From the NCBI GenBank assembly GCA_933228895.1, contig OW121854.1, forward strand, positions 11,349,131 to 11,413,130: 64,000 bases of DNA, in the 5' to 3' direction. Position numbers and translations under genes: made by a program. This DNA is from Platycnemis pennipes (taxonomy: Eukaryota; Arthropoda; Insecta; Odonata; Platycnemididae). The number at the start of each line of letters is the position of its first letter. The stretch's first letter is position 1. This document shows, one piece after another, positions 26,001-38,000 of the stretch. The notes beneath the pieces were generated by a model. It saw nothing but the letters and a program-made list of their open reading frames with translations. It ran no database searches and had not been told where the DNA came from.

Positions 26001-29000
26001 CTGGCCCTTCAGAAGGTGGAAAACATAATAGAAGAGGATTTGACTGTGAAGTCAGTGGAAAAGAGATGGGAGAACATCAAAATCGGGCTAAAGGAAGCAG
26101 CAAAAGAAGTTCTGGGCAGAAGAAAAGTCGTCAACAAGAAGTCGGAGTACAGAAGAAGTCCTAGAATTGATTGAAGAGAGAAGAAAATATAAAAATGTGG
26201 AAACCGAAGAAGGGCAACTCCGCTACAAAAGATTCAGGAATGAAATAAACCGTAAAGCGAGAAAAGCAAGGGAAATGTGGACGAAGGAACTGTGTGAAAA
26301 TGTACAAAGCAACATCACAAATGGAAATGTGGAAGTTGCCTACAGGATGGTGAGATCTCACTTCAAGGAACGGGCTGCAAGATGTAACAGCATCAGGGAC
26401 AAGAATGGAGAACTCATAATTGAACATGATGAAGTGAAGAGATGGAAGGAATACTTGGAAGAGTTGTACAATGGAAGCTATCTTAGAGCAGAAGTAATCG
26501 AAGAGGAAAATGAAGTCGATGAGGATGACTTGGGAGCCCCAATCTTAAGATCAGAATTTCACAGCTGTAAGGGACCTGAGGATAAATAAGGCTTCGGGAG
26601 TAGATGATATTCCTGCCGAACTAATTACAAATGCTGGAGAGAAGACATTTACTCAGCTGTACAAAACCATGTGAGACATGTACTCTACAGGAGAGATACC
26701 CACGGACTTTGAGAAGAACATCATCATCCCTATTGCCAAAAAGAAGAGGGCTGAGAACTGTGAACATTTTAGGACCATAAGCCTGTTGACACATGCCTCG
26801 AAGATATTAACACACTTAATGCTGGCCTATTTCATGAAAACTTATTCATGTGTGAAAATTTTTTCTTCTTTTATATGAATAAATACATTATTATAAATAC
26901 TTTAAACGTACAATTTTTGATATATAATAATAATTTTTTACTTAGCAACGAACATAACGGGACCTCATGCCTTGACATCAAGGCATCTGCCTCCCAGGGT
27001 AATGAGGCATGCCTTGAATTCAAGGCATCCGTGTTGAGTGTGTTAATGATAATCATCTATAGAAGAATAGAATGAAAAACTAAGGAGTTCCTGGATGAGG
27101 ATCAATTCAGGTTCCGAAGAAACAAGGGCACAAGGGAAGCGATTTTGGCCCTCAGGCCACTAATAGAGAAGAAAATAGAGAAGAATCTACCGATGTTTGT
27201 TGCATTTGTAGATTTGGAGAAGGCATTTGACAATGTGGATTGGAACATGCTAAAGATCCTGAAAGAAATTGGAGTATCATATGACAACCGAAGAATTATT
27301 CACAGCTTGTGTAAAAACCAGATGGCCATAATCAAATCAGGACCCAGCAGTAGAGAAGCAAACATAAAGAAAGGAGTGAGGCAAGGATGTGCACTGTCTC
27401 CCATATTTTTTAATGTCTACATCGAGAAAGCCATCCAAGAAGTCAAAGAAAAGTCTCCGGGAGTGAATATCCACTGGGAGAAAATCAGCATGCTACGATT
27501 CGCAATTGACATAACAGTCATGGCAGAAACAGAAGGAGATTTAAAGAAGACACTAGAAAATATGGAAAGAACAATGACCAAATATCATCTGAAGATTAAT
27601 AAAAAGAAAACTAAGGTATTGGTATGCAGTAGGAGAAAGGAAGCCTGGACTAATGTTAAACTAGGAAAACAAATGATTGAAAAGGTGGAAGAATTTTGTT
27701 CCCTGGGAAGCTGAGTAACCAGCGATGGTCTATGTAAGAGAGAAATTGCCAGTAGAATTGCCCAAGCGAAAAGGACATTTTACCAAAAGAAGATTCTGCT
27801 TACAGTTGCAAATACAAGTGTTGAAGTGAGGAAACATTTCGTTAGAACATACATCTGGAGCATTCTGCTATATGGCAGTGAAGCATGGACACAGCATATA
27901 AAAGCAGCAATAACAGCAGCAGAGAAGTCCAGGCTGGAAGCATTTGAAATGTGGTGCTACCGAAGAATGATGAAGATAAAATGGATCGATCGAGTGACAA
28001 ACAAAGAAGTCTCAAGAAGAGTGGGAGAGAAGAGAAGTCTGCTGAAAACCCTAAAAAGATGACGGGACAACTTAATAGGCCACATCTTAATACACGATGT
28101 CGTGATGAAGACAATCATCGAGGGAAAAGTGAACGGGAAGAATGGAAAAGGCAGGCCTCGTATGAGGTATATGGAGCAAGTTGTGAAGGATATAAAAGAG
28201 AGGAGCTACGTCAATATGAAGAGGTTGGCAGATAGAAGAATCAAGTGGAGGGCTGCATCAAACCAATCCTAGAATAGTTTACCGATGATGACGATGGTTA
28301 TAATTAAGACATTACAGAATTAATATTCTATGATAATTGAAATATAATCCCCAGATATTCCAAAAATAGAATCACCTGACTGAATCAACTATGTAAATGA
28401 TTGAATCAATTATGATCAAACTTACCTTCACTTACAAACTGCATGGAAATTGCTGTATCTTCTATCATTGAGGATGTGGTTTGTTACCTCAAACAAGTCA
28501 AATTTGCAGTTATCTTAGTGGTCAAAGGTTACATATTTCATTGGTATTTGCAAATTCCAGAGGGAGGTAATCTATACCTCAGTAATAAACATGCTGTACT
28601 AGTTAGAATTACATCACTACAGTGCGTAGAATAAATGTAATCAATCCTTGGTTCCGGTGATATTGAACGAATTACCTACTGCACTTTTCAATTCAAACTA
28701 CATTTTCTCTTCTTGAAAATGGGGTGCATCCACGATGGTGGCCAATTAGGTTACTTTTAAGTAAATGATTGTTGGCATCGACTCAGTCCTCGTCTGAACC
28801 ATGATCAAATCTGTATTTTTGGGTCTTCTGCAACTATAATTTAGATGGCATGGAACTCTATCAGACATTGCTTGTTAAGGCCGCTTTACATGATACAATT
28901 TTTTGTACAATTTCGTGTACAAATGCTTGTATAACCAGAGCGAAATTGTACGTTTTTCTGAATGGAATTAGAACAGGTTCAATTTCCCATTCAGTCATTC

Positions 29001-32000
29001 AGACAATCGCACAAGCGTTTGTACAATTTGCCGCTTTACACGGTACAATTTCCTCATACAAGAGTTTGTACAAGAAATTGTACAAAAAATTGTATCTTGT
29101 AAAGTGGCCTTTAGGCTTGTGCAATGACCGATTTTGGTCATCGATTTTCGATGACGATGGCTGTCATCGATCATCGAATAGAGTGTACACGATGATCGAT
29201 GAATATCAATGATCGATGAATGTCGATGATCGATGATCGATGAATTGTGATGATTGATGACTATCGATGATCGGTGCGGATGTCTCGGCAGTTTGGTGTG
29301 GCTATTAAGTGAAGATTGAATTGGCTTCAACTTAATTGAGAAGGACAAGGCTTATTTATTAAAGAGCGAAAAAAGCACCAAGTTTCAAATTAAGCAACAA
29401 CTCTTTGTTGTAGTGTAATACAATTCTCATTTACGCATTTTCATCGGTGAGTAGATGTCGGTCGTCCAACACAACGTTTCCTGCATCGCTGAAGAACCGC
29501 TCTGATGGCGTTGAAGTGGCAGGAAGACAGAGGTATTTCCTCGCGTACTTCTGAAGGCGGGCATACACATCCTTCCTGTCCCTATACCAATGTAGGACGT
29601 CCGAAGATTTGGATAAAGCTGGGACCTCCTCGTACTTGTGGAGCTCCTTTCTGGAAGGGGTCGTCAGCAGAGGTTCTCGTGTCAGCAGCGCATCACGACT
29701 CATCGACATCAATGATTCGCATCAACTCATCGGCATCGATGATTCTCATTGACATCGTTGATTCTCATCGGAATAGATGATTCTCATCGACATCGATGAC
29801 TCTCATTGACGTCGTTGATTCTCATCGGAATAGATGATTCTCATCGACATCGATGGTCGATAACATTCATCATCATCGATTTCAGTCATCGCACCGTGAT
29901 GACTGAAATCATCGTTGATGACTTCGATTAATTGACTCATCGCACAAGCCTATTACTTGTTGCTTTCATATGAGTATGTACTTGAGAGTATTATTTGTAT
30001 GTTTCATGGCATTATTTACTTGATAAGACTTAAACACATTTTAATGCAAGCTGACCTAGGTTTCAGCATTGGAGACCATTTTCAAGGTGCCTCGGAAATG
30101 CCATTTGGTATCTCATTGCTTTTTCCCCTCTATATCTCTCTCATGCCAGCCTTGGTAGCGGCGGGGTAAACCCCTCGCCTGCCAAGCCTAAGGTCACCGG
30201 TTCGTATCCCGCCTGGGTGTGGTGTTCTCCACCCAGGGCATGGATGTGCATGTGCTGTCTATTGCGCAACATATTGTACATGAAATCAATTTAATTCCCT
30301 TCATCCAGTCGAATCGCTACTACCCTTCAAACTTGGAAGTGATTGAGTGGTTGGGCTCATACTGCATGAGCGTGCAGCTGCCCGAGAGGGCCCTGATGTT
30401 CTTCGAGAGGGCGGCTCTCCTGTGCCCCGAGCAGAGCAAGTGGCCCCTCATGGTCGCCATGTGTCACCGTCGGTGTGGTAACTACCAGCAGGCCCTTCAG
30501 CTCTACCGTCGCATCCACCTGCAATTCCCAGATAACTTGGAGTGTAAGTCGAGATTGATATGCTTCTAAAGGGTTCATTATGTTTAATCTTGTTGTGTGT
30601 GGGCCATTTTATGACAATTCAAACTGTGGAAATATTGTAATCCTTTGACTTTAAGAATAGTTCCATGAAGTTGTCTTTTCATCTATGACAATCAAGCATC
30701 TACCCCTGTTTTCTGAATTGAATCCAAAGCCAAGATTGCATTACAAAATTAGCTTGAACAGTCTGGCCTCTTAGACTGATTCATTAATCTGTGCTGATCT
30801 TCAAGCGCCAAAACCCGGTTGGCACCAGACCTCAGCTGGCTCACCATGGGTAGGAGGAGGGAGGGCTTACTGACTGCATGTGCTCCGTTGCAACACCTCC
30901 AGAGCATTGCTCCATTGAAAATTAAAGAGTGGGATAGAATCCGAGACTCATTTTCCTTCTACATGAGCAATGCAATGAAATCTTGCTTTGCTTGTGTTTA
31001 ATGAAGACATAGGATGGTTTGAGACAACCTGCTTTCTCATTAGGAATGCAAAAATTGCAAATTAATACACTGTCACTAGAACATTATATGGATTAACCAG
31101 GTAAACTTCAATCTCATATTTCAACCAATATTTCTGCCTCCATATATAACAAATTGCTAGGCTTTACTTCGTGGAACCACATATTGATAACGTAAATAAA
31201 TTCGCTTTGTAAAATTCCACAGATTTATTAACACCGACCCAGGTTTCAACTTACACAGTCATTATCAAGGTGACAAGTGTACATCACGAGCCCTTTATAT
31301 ACAGAATTGAGTGAGGAGGGGGGTGGAAGGTGGCATGGGAGAGGGAGGGAGTCAACGTGCGGGAAGTGTATGCTTGGTCTAAGGTGGGAGTGGGGAAGCG
31401 AACCATCAAGCATTGTTAGGAATTGTATCACGGGAGGGGGAGGGGGGGAATGGTAAGGTTAGGAGAGGAGATTGGGAAGGGAGCATATCATTCAGCACAC
31501 ATACATTAGATTTTTTGGAATACAAAAATATTTCAAGGTTTTCCATATAATCCAACTTGTGGCCCTTACACTGCGAATGAAGGACTTTTGGGATGAAGTC
31601 ACTTTGGTGGTCTTCTTCTATTAAATGCTTGGCGAACTGGGAACTTTCATTACCAGTCGTTAAGCAGCGCTTATGTTCTTTCACCCGGGTACGGATAGCA
31701 CGTTCTGTTTGCCCAACATAGACAGCTTTACAGTTGGTATCTTTGAAACTAAGTAGGTATACACCACTTTTATTAAGCACATCATATTTATATCTAGAAT
31801 TAAATAGTAAGTTACTTAAGCAGTTAGGGTTGTAAAATGAAACCTTAAATTTGTCTCTCGGTATATAATTGGCTATTTGATATGACAATTTGCCAATAAA
31901 CGGAATTTTGCACCATCTTTTAACAATGTCTTGCTTGAATTACTTGAATGTGTGTGTACTTGTTATTACTTGAATGGATGTTTTCATTCTACAAATTTAT

Positions 32001-35000
32001 GCAAGTGTGTACTTTTTCTATGCAATTCTTAACAAATGACATTTGAAATATTGTAGCCAACGCATGTATCTTGTATTGCTGTTGATAACTCTATGAAAGT
32101 ATATCCCTCAAACTACGTTAATTTTTAAATGAAGTTTACATTTAACAAGTTCAAAGATAAGTGTCCTGTTTTCACAAAAGAAGATGTGTTATTACTGTGG
32201 TTATTGATATATGTAGTTTGGATTCTTTGCACCATCTTCCCTCAAAGCGTTGCCTCTTTCCTTGCTTGCAGGTCTGAGGTTCTTGATTCGCCTGTGCAGT
32301 GAGCTAGGGCTGAAGGAGGCTGTGGAGTATGCCCAGGAATTGAAGAAGGCAGAGAAGGCAAGGGATGTGCGAGAGCGAATAGGCAGTAGCCGGCCAGGTG
32401 AAATTCCCTTTCCTAACTCGGATTAGTTACGCTGAAATATTTTGCATGCGCCTAAAGACATAAACTTGAAAGATTTTAAAGCCATTGAAACATTAATTCA
32501 TTTGCTGTCCCAGTGGAAGTTTCTCCTTAGATGTGTCAGTTGGAGTTTTTCCTATGCTCTTGGTTGTGTGCAGCAATCAATAAAAAAACTCACCACTTTG
32601 AAGTCAAAATTTTTCAATGTCCTGAGTTGAAGGAGATTTGACAATGTTGGGATACATTCCCCTTGGGGGGAAAAGAGTAAATGCCCAGACGGCAAGAGAG
32701 CTCTTGCCTTTTATTGGTGGTACCCTTCCCTGGAGAGATAATCGCTCCCTCTTCTGCGAGTGTACAGCCAAGGCAAGCTGCCTTGTCTGCAGTTTCTGCT
32801 CAAAGGCCCAAGCTGCGTTGGTGGCTCAGTAGAAGAGGCTCAAGATGAGTTCCAAATGCTGACCACCACATTTATAGTATTAGTATAGCTGTAAATTACA
32901 CTTGCCTTAATTACCTCTTCAGAAAATACATAGATTTAATGTCGGTGCTACTTTGGAGTATGACAAGTAGGCAATTTTCCGAGGTTAATGATTAATGCTA
33001 TAAATTGTTGTAGTGTTTCCACAAATATTATATGCTTGAAATTATGCAATCTGGGAGTTTTGGTTGGCATTCTAATTCTTGTAGCATTATTACTTCGGAA
33101 CACTTACATTTATTGGATATTTTGCAACAAATCACTGCTTCGGCCACTCATGTGTTACATATGATGTGATTAGATGAGTTGCTAATGCAATCTTTGTAAT
33201 ATTTTTTATTCATTGGATAGAAACTCTTTGAAGTGGAGGCCCTCCCCCAGCCCCAGTTATTGGGGGAAGGGTTTGAGGCAACAGTAGAAGAGGGGTCTCT
33301 CACAGGTCCATGCAGAGGCATTGCCAAATCTCCTTCAGTGGGGTCGTTTAACATATTTTTTTATTGCCGAATCTGATAGAGTTTGTAAAATGAAAAGACC
33401 CGTATTTTTCCATTTTTGATCCGTCAATTATTTTTCGAATTATAAGCGGGGAAAAACTGATGTTTTTAACCCTTTTGGAAAAGTGGGAATGGTGCAACCT
33501 CTGGTGTATTTGACTTCGTCCAATCACAACTGAGCCCGCGAAGCTACTTCGCCTCATCGCAATGAGGGGGGGGGGAAACACAGCTGACTCTGTCAATCGG
33601 AGCAATAGGAGTGATTGCGACAGGATCTGAGCGAGCAGACCTTCCGAGAACCCCCCTCTACTCCCTTCCCTCTCCTTAAGAGCAGTCAAGGACAGGAGGA
33701 AAATGACGTCAATGTTATCACAGCAGCTTTTTAGGTGGGCGTCACCTTTTGCAACTTTAATTTTTGATTTATGAGTGAATGGTTGTGGTTAAAAGATTAA
33801 TTTTTTCACTTAAATTCTTTTTTAGTTTCCATCTAACAATTTTGTAATTTTGTGCAAAAAATTGCGATTTAGGTTCCAAGTAAATGCCCCCATTCAGGAC
33901 TTGGAAAAATGCCTCCAGGGTGGCAAGACCTTGTAAGTCCTGCCAAGCCACATTACTAATTTCACAATGTTGCAAGAATCTTTCCATGACTCACATAGGG
34001 ACAGGTTTGTACTCTTGGTAGCTTTGAAGCACCAACAAAGCAGGTGCCTCGTATAGAATTACATATTTAAAATCGCTAATCACTTTGCAGTGTTTCCCGA
34101 AAGAAAAATGAATTTACGACAAACGCTTGTCCAGGGAACAAAATTCTTTCCAAACTCGGTTGAGCAAGATGAGGTCAAATATAGAGCAAAAAACAAAAGC
34201 ATGAGAATCTTACTATAACAAAGAATGTATTTCAACCAAAAATGGACAAAGCAAGTACAAACCAACAAATTTAAATACTCTTCCCAAAGTTCAGGGAAAC
34301 CTTAATTACTTGCAACAATACACCATGGCCCCTAGGAGGCTCTTGAGAATGACCAAGTCTCCAAAAAACTAACTCGAGACCGACGACCTAGCCAAGAAGT
34401 GAACTCGTTGCCGTCTTGACTCGAACAGAGGGCGTGAGAGAGGAGGTATTTTCTGGCATAAGGTGGTGGTGTTTTCGGCAAGGTCAAAGTGGAATGGGGT
34501 TTAACGTGGAAATTGTCGTTAAGTAAAGTTTGAAGGGAGGGAAAAATGGTATGGGTGAAGTTGGCGAGGTGGAAGCTTATCATTGGAGCATCAGGAGCTC
34601 TTTTTTGACTCCGGCGAAACAACACCATAATAATAATAATAATAATATATTTATTGGTTCCCAAAAGACATGTCTTATCCATGTATGGAAAAGGTCACAA
34701 AAATCAATTCAAAGAATCGAAAATAGATAAACAATCAAATCACCATACAAATACCAACATCATATTATCAGAATAAAATAAAAAGAAAAAATATAAGAAG
34801 AGAAACAGTCCAACATCATCCACCCTCACATAAATACCTATAGGAAATACATAATATAATCAGAATACATGGCATAAAGACATAAACTCATCTATTGAGT
34901 AAAATGGGTGGTCACAAAGATATTGATAAAGATGACATTTAAACTGAGGAAATTTTTCCATAAGCCTTAACCTCCTGGGTAAGTGATTAAGAAATTTTAT

Positions 35001-38000
35001 ACCAGCATAAATGGGGTTCTTGCTGAACAGAGTGGTGTTGTGTGTTATAACCCTAAGATCATCACACCCTCTTGTGTTATAATTGTGGACATCATAATTA
35101 GCTCTAATGTTATAAGAAAGTTTATTTTTGTGCACAAAGATAATAGCATGAAAAATGTATAAGCATGGTAAAGTAAGAACTTTGAGGGATTTAAAATGTG
35201 ATCTACAACTGCTTTCCTTTGGAATTTTTTTAATAATTCTAATGGCCCATTTTTGTAGTCTAAAAAGACGGAACGAGTGGTAAGAATGACCCCACGCTGC
35301 AATTCCAAAAGCCAAACGACTATGAATAAAGGCATAGTATACTGCAAGAGCAGTGGCAGTATCTACAAGGGACACAATTCTTCGAAGGAGGTAGCATCCA
35401 CTAGCTACTTTTGAGCAGAGTTTGTCTAGATGTAATTCCCAGGATAGTGACTCGTGAATATATAAGCCCAGAAATTTAGTCACTGAGGAGGAAGTAATAG
35501 AGGATCCATTTAACTTGAAAAGAGGAGAGGAAATAATTTTTCTTTGGTGAGTATGAAATTGAATAAAAGTGGATTTATCACTGTTGATAAATACCATGGC
35601 CATAAATACCATGACCAATACCAAATAACGGCTTGTACGATGGCCTAACTTTTAGTCTTCCTCTGCACTCTGGGTGCTATATAAGTGAGAGTGGATGTGG
35701 TGAGGGAAAGGAGCGGCTGAAAAGAGCTGATGAAACGAGCGGACGAAATGATGCAGATGAAATCGATGCATTTTGGAATCGTAGGCGTTTTTGGCGTGGT
35801 TGGCTCCGCCTGTCGTTAGCTACGCCTGTCGTGCAAGTCCTTCGGCTAAGTCCAGAGGGTAATTAGTCCGCCGAGGGGTAATGTCCAACAAGGGGAGAGG
35901 GGCGGGGGTACAAGAATATGCCACAACTTGCTGGTCCATGGGCTGCATGATGTGTTTGGTGGCAGGTAAAGAGCTTCAAAACTTTCCAAGTTTTTATTGT
36001 GGTGGTTTGAAGGGTGTGCAGGGGCATTTGTGATCAGGTCCTTCATTGGAAGACCTTTCTCCTTGATGTGCACGTCAACCTTAGGGCTAATAATGCCATT
36101 AGCCATTTCAACTCAAAATTGACTTGTGTCCCAGGCCTTAACGCCAGCTTCCTGCATAACGTGCTATACAGCCTCCTGTGGATTCTTGAAGACATCTCCG
36201 AAGGATACTTGAGCAGGGGCTTGATTTTCCAAACACTATGTGTGCATTGGTGCAGAATATGAGCGTTTGCTTCTTTCATAGACTTTCTTGAGACACATGG
36301 GTGAGGTGAAAAATAAACAGTAAATAAAACCGAGGAGAGCATGAAATGCAGGGAAGTCATGAGCAAAATGTGCTGGATGAGTTCATGTGCGAGAAAAGAG
36401 CGTGGATAGAGTGAGCCCTGGATGTGATGAGAGGACTCGGTTGCGTAACGACACTCACTTGCCTGCGCTGCCAACTTCTAATTGGTGTACGATGCAGAAA
36501 CTCTCGCACGTGGCAGCTTGTGATTCAAGTTGAGACCCTATAAAAATGTTCAGATAATAAAGGTTCATTGCATTTTGGGTTTAATGTGGAAATTGAATCA
36601 GTTCAAAACTCAACTGAAACTTTCGATCGTGTGCGTGGACAAAAGAAGCACATCATGATGTTGTGTGATTCAAAGATTTTCTCTAGAGTTCTGTTCGCTC
36701 AATTTTAACAACTAAGAAGTAATGAAATGTCTTACTGGTGTATTTCACTTGTATATTTCGGCTCTTGTATTTCACTCAATACCACATGATTCTGCAGAAT
36801 GCTAATCGTAAACTGATAACTTTAAGATGTTATTGATTTTATCTGGTGATGCAATGTTTGCGTGTCATATATTCTTGAAAGAAAGACTGTCAAAGTAATT
36901 ACTCTTGTTGAATATAAAAATTATAGGGATCTTTGGAATTTCAACAAATTTTTCCCAGCAAATATTTCCACCAAGTTTATTTTCTGCCTAAGAACTACGC
37001 AATAATCTTAGTCAGCATTCCTTCCCAATGGCAAACAAACATAAATACATAAGTGTATGACCCAGGGAGTCAAGAACTCAGAATTAATTAGCAAGTGAAA
37101 ACAACATCCTTAGTTGCCAGGTCAGTGACCTGGAAACCTGATGGTCGGATGTATGAATTTCCCCTGGGTCAAAAATATGCTGATATATCTTGCCAGAAGT
37201 GCTAAAGTTACCAAATCCCTCACAGAAGAACCATCAACTACCGTGGAAGAAACTCATTAATCTGACTTTGTAGACTCATTGAAATTTGCTGAAACTATGC
37301 ATTTGAGGTTGACAGTGGAAACTGAAATGATCATAAAAAAGGATTGAGATTCCATTGGGTTTAACTTTCAGTAAAAACTCCAACTGTCATAAATATATTC
37401 CTGATCATATGTATCACCTAATTTTGATGAAATATACTCTGAAAATTCTAATAAGGGAAAAAAATTGAGGAAAAGGAAAGAAGATTCTAAAGAAAAATGT
37501 AATTTTTTTGTTTATTTTTAAGGCTCCCACCACTTATAATCAATGGCTTAATATTATTATTTTCAGGGATTCCCCCGAGATGAGGAGAGAAACTTATCAA
37601 AAACACTACGAATGCATTGGAAATTCCCGGAAATTATAATATTAACACGTTCACTGCGGAGCTGTTTAAAGCCCTACCCCTCACAGCACGGCGTGACCCA
37701 CCGGTGGGTCACAGTCCTTTCGAGCTTCTGGCCGCTGCCGAGGGATGGTGGTTGAAGCGGCAACGCTCAGCTGCTTCCTGAGATTAGAGGAAGGCTGGGG
37801 GAGGCGACTCCCAACCTCGCCCCCAGCCCGCCCCTCCCCCGGCCACGTGGGGCATGCTATCAGCTAGACCCTGGCGTGGGATGGGGGAAGAGAGGGCCAA
37901 CAATACAATGCATGTGGTAAAGATTTGCTGACGTTCGGAAAAACCCAGGAGACTCCCACCCGCCTCTATTTATTGCCCTTGTTCGCGCCCGTCTGTGAGA

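Larger units (their letters stand above)
24780..28300 (+). mobile_element. RTE LINE, long degenerate copy
   Basis: The order is an untranslated-like start, the APE-type endonuclease (25221-25829: LDMLGISEMRW, LILGDWNAVVG), a linker, then the reverse transcriptase (26590-27714: DLEKAFDNVDW, KGVRQGCALSP), then the 3' end GKGRPR and AASNQS and a short GATGATGAC tail. At least three frameshifts or stops interrupt it, and a 232-bp MITE sits in the reverse transcriptase. The left limit is approximate. Confidence 0.85.

Noticed and set aside
29140..29280. Satellite DNA
   Set aside because: The GATCGATGA repeats are confined to the ends of a hAT element and are better explained as its subterminal repeats.
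30149..30222. Functional tRNA gene
   Set aside because: The A and B boxes fit, but the anticodon stem does not pair cleanly and the downstream sequence looks like a SINE body.
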